This document shows, piece by piece, positions 1 to 8,609 of a stretch of 44,928 nt of DNA. Both the position numbers and the translations under genes were made by a program. The DNA comes from JALZDI01 sp965653225 (GTDB lineage: Bacteria; Actinomycetota; Actinomycetes; Propionibacteriales; Nocardioidaceae): positions 1-44,928 of the forward strand of contig CBFGZI010000018.1 in assembly GCA_965653225.1 (NCBI GenBank), written 5' to 3'. The notes beneath the pieces are model-generated. The model saw only the letters and a program-made list of their open reading frames with translations. It ran no database searches and was not told the origin of the DNA. The stretch's first letter is position 1, and each line of letters begins with the position of its first letter.

Positions 1-30
1 CGCGGCCTCGACCGCGGCCTCGACCGCGGC
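1..30. repeat. 12-bp tandem repeat at the left edge
   Basis: The unit CGCGGCCTCGAC occurs twice in a row and then half a unit follows. It lies inside the open frame of the first gene, where it encodes an Ala/Ser/Thr linker. The array may continue outside the window. Confidence 0.7.
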
Positions 31-916
31 GCGGAGCACGCCGGTGGCAGGCACCTCCTGCCCGGCATTCCCGGCGAACAGCTACTGGCATGCCGACATC
101 TCCCGGCTCCCCGTGCACCCGCGCAGCCGGGCGTGGCTGTCGCACATGTCGACCGACCGCGACCTGCACCCGGACTTCGGCCCGTCCTACGGCGCCGGCC
201 CCGGCTACGGCATGCCGATCACGGTGGTGTCGGGCACGCACCCGCGGGTGCGGGTGCGGTTCACCTACGCCGACGAGAGTGACCGGGTGCGCTACCCGTT
301 CGGCCGTGACACCCGCATCGAGGGCGGTCCCGCGTCCGACGGCGACCGGCACGCGATCGTCGTCGACCGGGCGCACTGCCGGCTGTACGAGACCTGGGCG
401 ACACGGTCGACCTCGACCGGCTGGCGGGCCGGCTCCGGTGCCACCTGGTCGCTCACCAGCAACGCGCTGCGGCCCGACGGCTGGACCTCGGCCGACGCCG
501 CGGGGCTGCCGATCCTTCCCGGGCTGCTGCGGTGGAACGAGGTCAGGGCGGGCCGGGTCGACCACGCGATCCGCTTCACCACCGACGTCACCAGCCGACA
601 CCACCTCTGGCCCGCCCGGCACGACGCCGGGTCGCGCGACAGCCGCGACTTCCCGCCGATGGGCGCGCGTTTCCGGCTGCGGCAGTCCTTCCCCACCGCC
701 GGCTTCGGCGCCGACGCGAAGGTCGTCATCGCCGCGATGAAGCGGTACGGAATGGTGCTGGCCGACAACGGGTCGCCGTGGTACTTCCAGGGCGAGCGCA
801 ACGCGCACTGGCCGGACCGGCTCATCGCCGACCTCAAGCGCATACCGGCGTCGGCGTTCGTCGCCGTGGACACCTCGGGCCTGAAGGTCTCCAACGACAG
901 CATGCGAGTCCGCTGA
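2..916 (+). CDS. Secreted-type actinobacterial protein of unknown function (5' end outside window)
   Basis: The reading frame is open to the left edge, so the true start and any signal peptide lie outside; 304 residues are visible. The first residues come from a 12-bp tandem repeat and give an Ala/Ser/Thr-rich stretch that looks like a linker. The rest, from the PANSYWHADISRLPVHPRS segment to the stop, is a compact domain rich in Trp, Arg and His, with a WSLTSNALRPDGWTSADAAG-type core and a DNGSPWYFQGE motif near the end. I remember this sequence type from hypothetical, usually exported, proteins of Streptomyces and Nocardioides-like bacteria; its function is unknown. It is followed by 167 bp of non-coding DNA. 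I am confident that it is a real gene and make no claim about its function. Confidence 0.8.
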   Translation, partial: AASTAASTAARSTPVAGTSCPAFPANSYWHADISRLPVHPRSRAWLSHMSTDRDLHPDFGPSYGAGPGYGMPITVVSGTHPRVRVRFTYADESDRVRYPFGRDTRIEGGPASDGDRHAIVVDRAHCRLYETWATRSTSTGWRAGSGATWSLTSNALRPDGWTSADAAGLPILPGLLRWNEVRAGRVDHAIRFTTDVTSRHHLWPARHDAGSRDSRDFPPMGARFRLRQSFPTAGFGADAKVVIAAMKRYGMVLADNGSPWYFQGERNAHWPDRLIADLKRIPASAFVAVDTSGLKVSNDSMRVR

Positions 917-1027
917 GCCGACACTCCCGCTGGGGGTCGGGCGCTACCGCCCGTGACTCGTCGGCTGCGAACTCGGCTCTGGACCGGCCGGAGAGTGGGG
1001 CCTAGCGTCGTCGGTGACCAGTCCACT

Positions 1028-1062
1028 GGCCCCTTCTTCTCGGGCCGGACTCGGGAGGGGCC
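1028..1062 (+). other. Stem-loop upstream of the duplicated ABM-like gene
   Basis: GGCCCC at 1028-1033 can pair with GGGGCC at 1057-1062, leaving a 23-base loop, and is followed by a pyrimidine-rich CCTTCCTTC. It could be the terminator of the first gene, although it is 110 bp beyond that stop, or a leader structure for the gene at 1084. The rest of the 917-1083 gap holds nothing I recognise. Confidence 0.35.
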
Positions 1063-1083
1063 CTTCCTTCGCGGAGGGTTGCG

Positions 1084-1704
1084 GTGTTCATCCAGATCAT
1101 CCAAGGCAAGTGCACCAGGCACGTAGAGATGCAGGCGGCGATGGACCGCTGGCGCCGAGAATGCGAGCCGGGCGCCCTCGGCTTCCTCGGCGGAACCTAC
1201 GGCTTCACCGACGACGACATGTTCTGCGCGGTCGTGCGGTTCGAGACCCGCGAGGCGGCGCGGGCGAACTCGGCGCGTCCGGAGCAGGGCCGCTGGTGGG
1301 AGAGCGTCCAGCCGTTGTTCGACGGCCCCGTGGAGTTCCACGACTGCGAGGACGTGCTGCTGATGCTCGACGGCGGTTCGGACGACGCGGGCTTCGTACA
1401 GATCGTGCGCGGTCGGGTGCGTGACCCGGCGAAGCTGCGCTCGATGATGGACCGCGTGAGCACGATCCTGCACGAGGAGCGTCCGGAGATCATCGGTGCG
1501 ACCATCGCGATCGAGCCGGACGGCAGCTTCACCGAGACCGTCGCGTTCACCGACGAGGCGGCAGCCCGGGCGGGTGAGGCCAGGGAGATGCCGGCCGAGC
1601 TGGGCGCGCTGGTGTCCGACGTGTTCATGGAGGACACCAGCTACCTCGACCTGCACCACCCGTGGTTCGCCACCCACGCCGAGGGCTCTCAGTCGGGCAG
1701 GTAG
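1084..1704 (+). CDS. Duplicated antibiotic-biosynthesis-monooxygenase-like (dimeric alpha/beta barrel) protein
   Basis: This 206-residue protein is made of two similar halves. Each begins with a beta strand followed by an amphipathic helix: FIQIIQGKCTRHVEMQAAMD near residue 2 and FVQIVRGRVRDPAKLRSMMD near residue 103. That layout matches the ABM/Dabb-type ferredoxin-like fold, in which two copies make one barrel, so this may be a single-chain version of a normally dimeric unit. No catalytic residue can be named, and the substrate is unknown. The GTG start is supported by GGAGG about seven bases upstream. The 3' end overlaps the convergent hydrolase gene by 16 bp. Confidence 0.65.
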   Translation: MFIQIIQGKCTRHVEMQAAMDRWRRECEPGALGFLGGTYGFTDDDMFCAVVRFETREAARANSARPEQGRWWESVQPLFDGPVEFHDCEDVLLMLDGGSDDAGFVQIVRGRVRDPAKLRSMMDRVSTILHEERPEIIGATIAIEPDGSFTETVAFTDEAAARAGEAREMPAELGALVSDVFMEDTSYLDLHHPWFATHAEGSQSGR

Positions 1705-2648
1705 GCACCGAGCCAGCGGGTCGTCTCGGCGTACGCCTGCTTGCGCACCGCCGCCGGCGACGAGTACACGTCGTGGATCGCCTGGTCCACGCGCACGACG
1801 GTCACCTGGGGGCCGAGCGCGTACGACCAACGCGCGATCTGGCGTACGTCGAGCACGATGTCGCTGCAGGTCACGTCGTCGCACCACTCCTGCGGGGTGG
1901 TGCTGCGCGCCGAGCACAGCACCAGCACCGGCGCGCCCACGTCGATGCCCCGGTGCACCTTCCGGTGCCCGCGGCGGATCGCCCGCAGCCACCCGGCCCG
2001 CACCGGGAAGCTCTCGCGCGGCTTCCAGTCGAGGTTGTAGTCGAACTCGCCGCGATAGTCGGCGTGCAGGGCCTCGCTGTACAGCGTGCTGACGTTGCGC
2101 GGGATCACCTGGTAAGGACGCCGCTGCCCGATCCGGTCGAGGGCCTGCGTGCCGGCCGTGCGCAGCAGCAGCGAGCCCTGCAGATCGAGCCAGGGGCTGT
2201 TAAGCAGCAGCGCGTCGACGCCCGGCTTTCCCTGGGCGTAGCGCTCGTCGGCCCACAGGGCGCCGATGAGCCCGCCGGTGGAGTGCGCGCTGAGCACGAC
2301 GGTGTCGTGGCCGTCGCGCTGCCGGATGCGCTGGATGGTCGCGTCGAGCTCGGGGTAGTACTCGGCCAGGTCGCGGCAGAAGTTCGGCGTCTGGTGGGGG
2401 AGCAGGCTGCGGCCGTACTTGCGCAGGTCCAGGGCGTAGAAGTCGTAGCCGAGGTCGACGTAGTAGTCGGCCAGGTCGGTCTGGAAGAAGTAGTCGCAGA
2501 ACCCGTGCAGGTGCAGGACCGCTCCGCGGGTCGGCCGCGCTGCGCGCCGGCGTACCAGCGTCGCCACCACCGGGCCCTCCTCGTCACGGGCGAGGTCGAT
2601 GACCTCCGCCTCGTACGGCTCGCCGAGGATGTCGGTGACCTGACTCAT
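1689..2648 (-). CDS. Alpha/beta hydrolase (serine hydrolase, lysophospholipase/monoacylglycerol-lipase-like)
   Basis: This 319-residue cytosolic-looking protein carries the oxyanion-hole motif HGFCDY (about residues 48-53), the nucleophile elbow AHSTGG with Ser near residue 121, and a likely catalytic His in AIHDVYSS near the C terminus. These features fit the S33/Hydrolase_4 type of alpha/beta hydrolase, which often cleaves lysophospholipids, monoacylglycerols or other esters; the real substrate cannot be read from the sequence. It points away from the first B12 riboswitch, so it probably has its own promoter in the shared upstream gap. Its 3' end overlaps the ABM-like gene. Confidence 0.8.
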   Translation of the reverse strand: MSQVTDILGEPYEAEVIDLARDEEGPVVATLVRRRAARPTRGAVLHLHGFCDYFFQTDLADYYVDLGYDFYALDLRKYGRSLLPHQTPNFCRDLAEYYPELDATIQRIRQRDGHDTVVLSAHSTGGLIGALWADERYAQGKPGVDALLLNSPWLDLQGSLLLRTAGTQALDRIGQRRPYQVIPRNVSTLYSEALHADYRGEFDYNLDWKPRESFPVRAGWLRAIRRGHRKVHRGIDVGAPVLVLCSARSTTPQEWCDDVTCSDIVLDVRQIARWSYALGPQVTVVRVDQAIHDVYSSPAAVRKQAYAETTRWLGAYLPD

Positions 2649-2689
2649 GGCAGCAGTGTGGCATCGCGGTCCAACCGCTTCGTGAACGT

Positions 2690-2850
2690 GGTCTAAGGTG
2701 ACCGCGTACCGCGGATGGCACAGCGGAGGAACCCGGTGAGAGTCCGGGACGGTCCCGCCACTGTGAGCGTTCGCCGGCCAGTGCCCGCAGAGCTCTGGGC
2801 ACGAGTCGGCGGCGTCAGCCAGGAACTCCGGCCACCCGCTCCGACCACGA
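2690..2850 (+). promoter_or_regulatory. Cobalamin riboswitch 1, upstream of the chelatase-cobO-cobB block
   Basis: The core is unmistakable: GGAACCCGGTGAGAGTCCGG from 2728, then ACGGTCCCGCCACTGTGA, and the B12-box equivalent GTCAGCCAGGAACTCCGG near 2814. Adenosylcobalamin binding normally lowers expression of the downstream gene. The end of the B12 box, CCGGCC at 2828-2833, can pair with GGCCGG at 2869-2874, which overlaps the Shine-Dalgarno GGAGG (2866-2870) just before the ATG at 2876. There is no U-rich terminator, so control of translation initiation is the more likely mode. The outer boundaries are approximate. Confidence 0.93.
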
Positions 2851-2875
2851 CGGGCGAGGAAACCCGGAGGCCGGC

Positions 2876-4888
2876 ATGAAGCCGTACCCGTTCACTGCGG
2901 TCGTCGGGCACGACGACCTGGCCATGGCACTGCTGCTCAACGCGGTCAACCCCGCGATCGGCGGTGTCCTTGTGCGCGGCGAGAAGGGGACCGCGAAGTC
3001 GACGATGGTGCGCGCGCTCGCTGGCGTGCTGCCGCCCGAGCCGGTGGTGCGCGGCTGCCGGTTCCGCTGCGACCCGCAGCGGCCGGATCCCGGCTGCCCG
3101 GACGGCCCACATGACCCGACGGGTCCGGTCGGCGAGGCAGCCGCGAGCCTGGTGGAGCTCCCCGTCGGAGCCGGCGAGGACCGGGTGGTCGGCTCGCTGG
3201 ACATCGAGCGCGCGCTGTCGGAGGGCGTGAAGGCGTTCGAGCCCGGGCTGCTCGCGCGGGCGCACCGGGGTCTGCTGTATGTCGACGAGGTCAACCTGCT
3301 GCAGGACCACCTGGTCGACGCGCTGCTCGACGCCGCCGCGATGGGCCGGGTGCACGTGGAGCGCGACGGGGTGTCGGTGTCGCACGCGTCGCGGTTCGTG
3401 CTGGTCGGGACCATGAACCCCGAGGAAGGCGAGCTGCGCCCGCAGCTGCTGGACCGCTTCGGGCTGTCGGTCGAGGTGGCCGCCTCGCGCGAGGCCGGGG
3501 TGCGCGCCGAGGTGGTGCGGCGCCGGCTGGCGTACGAGGACGACCCGGACGGCTTCGCCACGCAGTGGGCCGAGGCGGACGACGACGTGCGAGCGCGCCT
3601 GTCCCGTGCTCGCGAGATGCTGCCGCGGGTCTCGCTGCCCGACAGCGCGCTGTCGCTGGTCGCGTCGGTGTGCGCGAGCTTCGAGGTCGACGGCATGCGA
3701 GCCGACCTGGTGATCGCGCGCGCCGCCCGGGCGCACGCCGCGTGGAACGGGCGGGTCGAGGTCATCGCCGAGGACGTGCGTGCGGCGTCCCGGCTGGCGC
3801 TGCCGCACCGTCGGCGCCGTGACCCGTTCGACTCGCCGGGACTGGACGACGACGCGCTCGACGACGCGATGGACCGCGCCGGTGGGGAGTCCCCTGACGA
3901 CGACCCGGAACCACCCGACGGCGACCCACCCGGCGGCGGGGCTCCTTCCGACGGGACGTCCGGCGAAGCGAGCGCTACGACGCACGAAGCGTCGGACGCA
4001 CCGCAGGAGCGCGAGGGGACGTCCGCCGAAGGGGGCGCTATGGCGCACGGTTCGTCGGACGCAACACCTCCGAACACAACAGCGCCGAGCAAGACGCCGC
4101 AGCGGGCGGGGGAGCCGTACCGCACCCGGCTGCTCAGCGTGCCCGGCGTGGGCGACGGCGCAGCGGGGCGGCGCTCACATGCGCGTACGCCGCACGGCCG
4201 TCGCGTGGCGGCGGGTCGCTGGTCGGGTCGCGGGCGGCTGGACGTGGTGGCCACCATGACCGCCGCCGCACCGCAGCAGCGCGCACGCGGTCACGAAGGC
4301 CCCGGGTTGGCGCTGCGACGTGGCGACCTGCGCGAGGCGGTGCGTCATGGCCGGGAGTCCAACCTGGTGGTGTTCTGCGTCGACGCGTCCGGTTCCATGG
4401 CAGCACGGGCGCGGATGCGCGAGGTGAAGGACGCCGTGCTGTCGCTGTTGGTGGACGCCTACCAGCGCCGCGACAAGGTCGCGATGGTGACGTTCCGGGG
4501 TTCCGATGCCGAGGTCGCCCTCCCGCCCACCGCCGCGGTCGAGGTCGCCCGCACCAGGCTGGACTCGCTGGCCACGGGTGGTCGCACGCCGCTGGCCGCG
4601 GGGCTGGAGACCTCCGCCCGGCTGGTCCAGCGGGAGCGACTGCGAGACCCGGCACGCCGCCCCCTTCTCGTCATCGTGACCGACGGGCGGGCGACCACCG
4701 GCACGCCGAGTGCGGCCGTCCAGGCGTTCCTGCGAGACGTCTCAGTGGTGGTCGTCGACTGCGAGCGCGGACCCGTACGCCTCGGCCTCGCGCGACGTCT
4801 CGCCGCGGAGCTCGGCGGTGAGGTGCTGACCATGCAGGAGCTGCGCGCCGAGGCGCTGACGTCCGCGGTGCGAGAGGCGGTGGCCTGA
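2876..4888 (+). CDS. Fused ChlI/ChlD-type AAA+ and VWA chelatase subunit (cobaltochelatase partner)
   Basis: At 670 residues this resembles mycobacterial Rv2850c-type proteins: an N-terminal AAA+ ATPase like ChlI/BchI and a C-terminal von Willebrand A domain like ChlD/BchD. Walker A GEKGTAKST is at about 35-43 and Walker B LLYVDEVN at about 133-140. Three cysteines (61, 65, 74) lie in the insert after Walker A. A disordered Pro/Asp/Gly/Thr-rich linker spans about 320-440, and the metal-binding DASGS motif is near residue 503. Such subunits hydrolyse ATP to drive CobN-type insertion of cobalt into hydrogenobyrinic acid diamide. CobN is not in the window, so the partner is inferred. It follows riboswitch 1, and its TGA overlaps the cobO ATG by one base. 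Confidence 0.85.
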   Translation: MKPYPFTAVVGHDDLAMALLLNAVNPAIGGVLVRGEKGTAKSTMVRALAGVLPPEPVVRGCRFRCDPQRPDPGCPDGPHDPTGPVGEAAASLVELPVGAGEDRVVGSLDIERALSEGVKAFEPGLLARAHRGLLYVDEVNLLQDHLVDALLDAAAMGRVHVERDGVSVSHASRFVLVGTMNPEEGELRPQLLDRFGLSVEVAASREAGVRAEVVRRRLAYEDDPDGFATQWAEADDDVRARLSRAREMLPRVSLPDSALSLVASVCASFEVDGMRADLVIARAARAHAAWNGRVEVIAEDVRAASRLALPHRRRRDPFDSPGLDDDALDDAMDRAGGESPDDDPEPPDGDPPGGGAPSDGTSGEASATTHEASDAPQEREGTSAEGGAMAHGSSDATPPNTTAPSKTPQRAGEPYRTRLLSVPGVGDGAAGRRSHARTPHGRRVAAGRWSGRGRLDVVATMTAAAPQQRARGHEGPGLALRRGDLREAVRHGRESNLVVFCVDASGSMAARARMREVKDAVLSLLVDAYQRRDKVAMVTFRGSDAEVALPPTAAVEVARTRLDSLATGGRTPLAAGLETSARLVQRERLRDPARRPLLVIVTDGRATTGTPSAAVQAFLRDVSVVVVDCERGPVRLGLARRLAAELGGEVLTMQELRAEALTSAVREAVA

Positions 4889-5484
4889 TGCCGCAGGGCC
4901 GACCGGTGACCGTGCCCGACGACGGGCTCACCACCCGGCAGCGTCGGCACCGGCCGATCCTCGGTGTGCACACCGGTGTCGGCAAGGGCAAGTCGACCGC
5001 GGCCTTCGGGCTCGCGCTGCGGGCGTGGAACCAGGGCTGGCCGATCGGGGTGTTCCAGTTCGTCAAGAGCGCGAAGTGGCGAGTCGGCGAGGAACGCGCG
5101 CTCCGCGTGCTGGGCGAGTCCGGCGAGGGCGGCACCGTCGCCTGGCACAAGATGGGCGAGGGCTGGTCGTGGGTGCAGCGCCGGATCGAGGACTCCGAGC
5201 AGGCCGCGGCCGAGGGCTGGGAGCAGGTCAAGCGCGACCTGGCTGCGCAGACCTACCGGCTGTACGTGCTGGACGAGTTCACCTACCCGATGAAGTGGGG
5301 CTGGGTGGACGTCGACGACGTGGTCGCCGTTCTGGCTGACCGCCCGGGCTCGCAGAACGTGCTGGTCACCGGCCGCGACGCCGACCCGCGGCTGGTCGAG
5401 GCGGCCGACCTGGTCACCGAGATGGGCAAGGTCAAGCACCCGATGGACCGCGGCCAGAAGGGCCAGCGGGGCATCGAGTGGTAG
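4888..5484 (+). CDS. cobO: Cob(I)yrinic acid a,c-diamide adenosyltransferase
   Basis: CobO transfers the adenosyl group of ATP to the reduced cobalt of cobyrinic acid a,c-diamide. The 198-residue length is normal for the CobO/BtuR family. The P-loop HTGVGKGKST lies at about residues 28-37, with Val where many relatives have Asn. The KMGEGWSW segment and the VLDEFTYPMKWGWVD segment (Walker-B-like acidic residues) are also typical. The gene starts inside the stop of the chelatase gene (TGATG) and ends 10 bp before cobB, so the three genes should form one riboswitch-controlled transcript. Assignment is firm. Confidence 0.93.
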   Translation: MPQGRPVTVPDDGLTTRQRRHRPILGVHTGVGKGKSTAAFGLALRAWNQGWPIGVFQFVKSAKWRVGEERALRVLGESGEGGTVAWHKMGEGWSWVQRRIEDSEQAAAEGWEQVKRDLAAQTYRLYVLDEFTYPMKWGWVDVDDVVAVLADRPGSQNVLVTGRDADPRLVEAADLVTEMGKVKHPMDRGQKGQRGIEW

Positions 5485-5494
5485 CGAGAGTCCG

Positions 5495-6790
5495 GTGACG
5501 GCCCGCGTGGTGGTCGCGGCCCCGGCCTCGGGGCAGGGCAAGACCACGGTCGCCACCGGGCTGATGGCGGCCCTGCGGCGCAGCGGGCTGCGGGTCTCGG
5601 GCCACAAGGTCGGCCCCGACTACATCGACCCCGGCTACCACGTGCTCGCGACCGGACGGCCCGGCCGCAACCTCGACCCGTGGCTGGTGGGGGAGGAACG
5701 CGTCGCCCCGCTGTTCGCGCACGGCGCCGCGGGTGCCGACGTGGCGGTCGTCGAGGGCGTGATGGGGCTGTTCGACGGCGCCGCGGGTCGTGGCGGTTTC
5801 GCCTCGACCGCACACGTGGCCCGGCTGCTCGACGCACCGGTGGTGCTGGTGGTCGACGCCTCCCGGATGTCCACCAGCGTTGCCGCGCTGGTGCGGGGGT
5901 TCGCGGCGTTCGACCCCGACGTGCGCGTGGCCGGGGTGGTGCTCAACCGGGTGGGGTCGGAGCGGCACGAGGAGATGCTGCGCGCGGCGCTGTCCGACGT
6001 ACCGGTGCTGGGGGTGATCCGCCGGCACGCGGGGATGGTCACGCCGTCACGCCATCTCGGGCTGGTGCCCGCCGCCGAGCGCAGCCGCGAGGCCGTCGCC
6101 GCGGTCGAGCAGATGGGTGACGTCGTGGCCGAGTCGGTCGACCTGGAGGCGGTGGTGCGCCTCGCGCGTTCCGCCGATCCGTTGCGGGTGTCGCCGTGGC
6201 AACCGTGGTCGCCGTTCGCGTCGCGGCGTGCGGTGTTCTTCGGCGGTGCGTCGTTCACCTTCGGCTACACCGAGCACGTCGAGATGCTCGCATCCGCCGG
6301 CACGGAGGTGGCGGTGGTCGACCCGCTCCACGACGAGACGCTGCCGGACGGCACCGACCTGCTGGTGATGGGTGGCGGGTTCCCCGAGGTCTACGTCGAG
6401 CAGCTGTCGGCCAACGAGCGGCTGCGCCGCAGCGTCGCCGCGTACGACGGCCGCGTCCTGGCCGAGTGCGCCGGCCTGCTGTACCTGTGCCGCGACCTCG
6501 ACGGACTGCCGATGGCGGGACTGGTCGACGCCCACGCCTCCATGACCGAGTCGCTCTCGATGGGCTACCGGGAGGCGCGGGCCGCGACCGACTCGGTACT
6601 CGCGTGTGCCGGGACGCGCGTGCGCGGGCACGAGTTCCACCGCACCAAGGTCATGCCGGAACACGGCGCTGATCCCGCCTGGAGCTGGGGCTCTGGTGAC
6701 GCCGTGGCCGAGGGCTACGTCGCGCGCGACGGCCGCGTGCACGCGTCGTACCTGCACACCCACTGGGCCGGCCTGCCTCCCACGCCGTGA
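5495..6790 (+). CDS. cobB: Cobyrinic (or hydrogenobyrinic) acid a,c-diamide synthase
   Basis: CobB/CbiA uses ATP and glutamine to amidate the a and c side chains of the corrin ring. The 431-residue protein has the deviant P-loop AAPASGQGKTTVATG at about 8-22 of a dethiobiotin-synthetase-like domain. The C-terminal class I glutamine amidotransferase domain has its nucleophile Cys in AECAGLLYLC near residue 325 and the catalytic His region LHTHW near 421. The GTG start has only a weak ribosome site but sits 10 bp after cobO. The TGA stop lies within the first hairpin arm of the tandem repeat at 6787, so the repeat begins exactly at the end of the gene. Confidence 0.92.
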   Translation: MTARVVVAAPASGQGKTTVATGLMAALRRSGLRVSGHKVGPDYIDPGYHVLATGRPGRNLDPWLVGEERVAPLFAHGAAGADVAVVEGVMGLFDGAAGRGGFASTAHVARLLDAPVVLVVDASRMSTSVAALVRGFAAFDPDVRVAGVVLNRVGSERHEEMLRAALSDVPVLGVIRRHAGMVTPSRHLGLVPAAERSREAVAAVEQMGDVVAESVDLEAVVRLARSADPLRVSPWQPWSPFASRRAVFFGGASFTFGYTEHVEMLASAGTEVAVVDPLHDETLPDGTDLLVMGGGFPEVYVEQLSANERLRRSVAAYDGRVLAECAGLLYLCRDLDGLPMAGLVDAHASMTESLSMGYREARAATDSVLACAGTRVRGHEFHRTKVMPEHGADPAWSWGSGDAVAEGYVARDGRVHASYLHTHWAGLPPTP

Positions 6791-6994
6791 CGCGTCAAGT
6801 TTTCGACGATGCGCGGTCGATGAATTGACGCGTCACCACCAGGTTTGTGTGAACCAGGCGGTGAGGCGTCAAGTTTTCGACGATGCGCGGTCGATGGATT
6901 GACGCGTCACCACCAGGTTTGTGTGAACCAGGCGGTGAGGCGTCAAGTTTTCGACACGAGGTGGGAGATGGATTTGACGCGTCACCACCAGGTT
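6787..6994. repeat. 74-bp tandem hairpin repeat array A (about 2.8 units), between convergent stop codons
   Basis: Units start at 6792, 6866 and 6940, a period of exactly 74 bp; units 1 and 2 are nearly identical, and unit 3 keeps the arms but has a different centre. Each unit contains GTGA(C/G)GCGTCAA facing TTGACGCGTCAC; in unit 1 these are 6787-6798 and 6825-6836, a perfect 12-bp stem. An inner stem TCGAC/GTCGA (6803-6807, 6816-6820) lies inside it. A second small hairpin, GGTT-TGTGTG-AACC, links the units. The array fills the whole gap between the cobB stop (+) and the monooxygenase stop (-). A role as bidirectional terminator is likely but inferred. It is related to array B at 9200. Confidence 0.9.
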
Positions 6995-8521
6995 TTAGGC
7001 GGGGACGCGCTCGGGGGTGCGGGGGCTCTGCCGGACGTCGTACTCGTCGGGGTCGAAGGCGGCGATGCGGCGGCGCATCCGACCCGTCGACCATGGCCAG
7101 ATGAAGCTGTTGCGGCCGTTGGCGTCGAGGTAGTAGCTCGAGCACCCGCCGGAGTTGTACACCGTGCGCGGCAGTGCGTGCTGCACCTCGGCGTTGTAGG
7201 CCTCCTGCACCTCGGTGCGCACGTCGATGCTCGACCAGCCATGCACGCGCATCTGGCGCAGCGCGTCGGCGAGATAGGCCAGCTGCGTCTCCAGGATCAT
7301 GAACGCCGACGAGTGGCCGGTGCCGAGGTTGGGGCCGAGCAGCAGGAACAGGTTGGGGAAGCCGCTGACGGTCGTGCCCAGGTATGCCTGCGGGCTGCCA
7401 TGCCACCGGTCCGCGAGGCTGCGTCCCGCGCCGTCGTGCACCAGCGCCGCGAGCGGCATGTCGAGGATATGGAACCCGGTGCCGAACACGATGGCGTCGA
7501 CGTCGCGCTCGGTGCCGTCATGCCCGACCACCGTGCTGCCGCGGACCTCACGCACCGCGGTGGGGTGCACCTGCACGTTGGGCCGGGTGAGCGCGGGGTA
7601 GTAGTCGTTGGACATCAGCAGCCGCTTGCAGCCGAGCGTGTAGTCGGGTGTGAGCGCGGCCCGAAGTTCGGGGTCCTTCACGGTACGGCGCAGGTGTGCG
7701 AGACCGACGCGCTGCACCAGCCGCAGCACCCACGGGTTGCGGAACCCCACGCCGAGTGCCTCCATCGCGGCGTACTCGAAGCGCCGGAGCGCCCGCTGCG
7801 CCGCCGGCGCCGCGCGCATCAGCCAGCGCTCCGCCCGCGGCACGTAGTGGTCGGGCTTGGGCAGCACCCACTGCGCGGTGCGCTGGAACAGGTGTAGCGC
7901 GGCCACCTCGGGCTGGATCGCGGGTACGAACTGCACCGCCGACGCGCCGGTCCCGACGACCGCCACCCGGCGGCCGGCCAGGTCGTAGTCGTGGTTCCAG
8001 CGCGAGGAGTGGAACACCTCGCCGGGAAACGACTCCAGACCCGGGATCTGCGGGACCAGCGGCTCGTTCCACGGACCGGCTCCGGCGACCAGCGTGCGCG
8101 CGGTCCACCGGCCCGACGTGCTGTCGACCAGCCAGCGCTCCCGTGTCGGATCCCACTGCGCGCGGGTCATCTCCTCGCCGCAGCGCACGTGCGGCAGGAC
8201 GTCGTACCGGCTCGCGACGTCGTCGAGGTAGGCCCGGATCTCCTGCTGCCCGGCAAACGCCCGGGTCCACTCCGGGTTGGGCGCGAACGAGAACGAGTAC
8301 AGCGCCGACGGCACGTCGCACGCGCAGCCGGGGTAGGTGTTGTCGCGCCAGGTGCCGCCGACCGAATCGGCCTTCTCCAGCAGCACGAAGTCGGTCAGGC
8401 CCAGCGCGCGCAGGGTGACGGCGGCGCCGATCCCGGAGGCGCCGGCGCCCACCACCAGCACCTCGACGTCTCGCTTGCGGCCTTGTGTCGTGGGCTCCTC
8501 GCGGTGGGTGGTGGCGGTCAT
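6995..8521 (-). CDS. Flavin-containing (Baeyer-Villiger-type) monooxygenase
   Basis: This 508-residue enzyme should bind FAD and NADPH and insert oxygen next to a ketone or oxidise a related lipophilic substrate. The FAD site GAGASG is at about residues 25-30. A BVMO-like fingerprint FPGEVFHSSRW (FxGxxxHxxxW) lies near 175, followed directly by the second Rossmann motif VVGTGASAVQ for NADPH. GTGFHILDMP near 360 is also typical. The frame is open further upstream, but the ATG at 8521 is chosen because GAGGAG precedes it by 7-8 bases and the protein then begins just before the FAD motif. It diverges from a TetR gene with a palindrome between them, so repression by that regulator is likely. The stop lies at the edge of repeat array A. 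Confidence 0.88.
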   Translation of the reverse strand: MTATTHREEPTTQGRKRDVEVLVVGAGASGIGAAVTLRALGLTDFVLLEKADSVGGTWRDNTYPGCACDVPSALYSFSFAPNPEWTRAFAGQQEIRAYLDDVASRYDVLPHVRCGEEMTRAQWDPTRERWLVDSTSGRWTARTLVAGAGPWNEPLVPQIPGLESFPGEVFHSSRWNHDYDLAGRRVAVVGTGASAVQFVPAIQPEVAALHLFQRTAQWVLPKPDHYVPRAERWLMRAAPAAQRALRRFEYAAMEALGVGFRNPWVLRLVQRVGLAHLRRTVKDPELRAALTPDYTLGCKRLLMSNDYYPALTRPNVQVHPTAVREVRGSTVVGHDGTERDVDAIVFGTGFHILDMPLAALVHDGAGRSLADRWHGSPQAYLGTTVSGFPNLFLLLGPNLGTGHSSAFMILETQLAYLADALRQMRVHGWSSIDVRTEVQEAYNAEVQHALPRTVYNSGGCSSYYLDANGRNSFIWPWSTGRMRRRIAAFDPDEYDVRQSPRTPERVPA

Positions 8522-8546
8522 CCGTGCGCTCCTCGGTTGTTGGCGG

Positions 8547-8578
8547 GGAATTCCGGATACTAACAGTATCTGGATTCC
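8547..8578. promoter_or_regulatory. Palindromic operator between monooxygenase and TetR genes
   Basis: GATACT (8556-8561) and AGTATC (8565-8570) form a perfect 6-bp inverted repeat with a 3-bp spacer. Imperfect dyad symmetry continues outward to GGAATTCC on the left and GGATTCC on the right, for about 32 bp in all. The size, symmetry and position in the 88-bp divergent gap are what is expected of the binding site of the TetR protein encoded at 8610. Confidence 0.75.
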
Positions 8579-8609
8579 AGCGGTAGCCGGATGCGATAGC
8601 CTGGCGTGC

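Noticed and set aside
292..1992. Long minus-strand frame opposite the first genes, and many similar long frames opposite or within B12 genes
   Set aside because: These are GC-rich shadows: Arg/Pro/Gly/Ala-rich, without domains, overlapping clearly conserved proteins.
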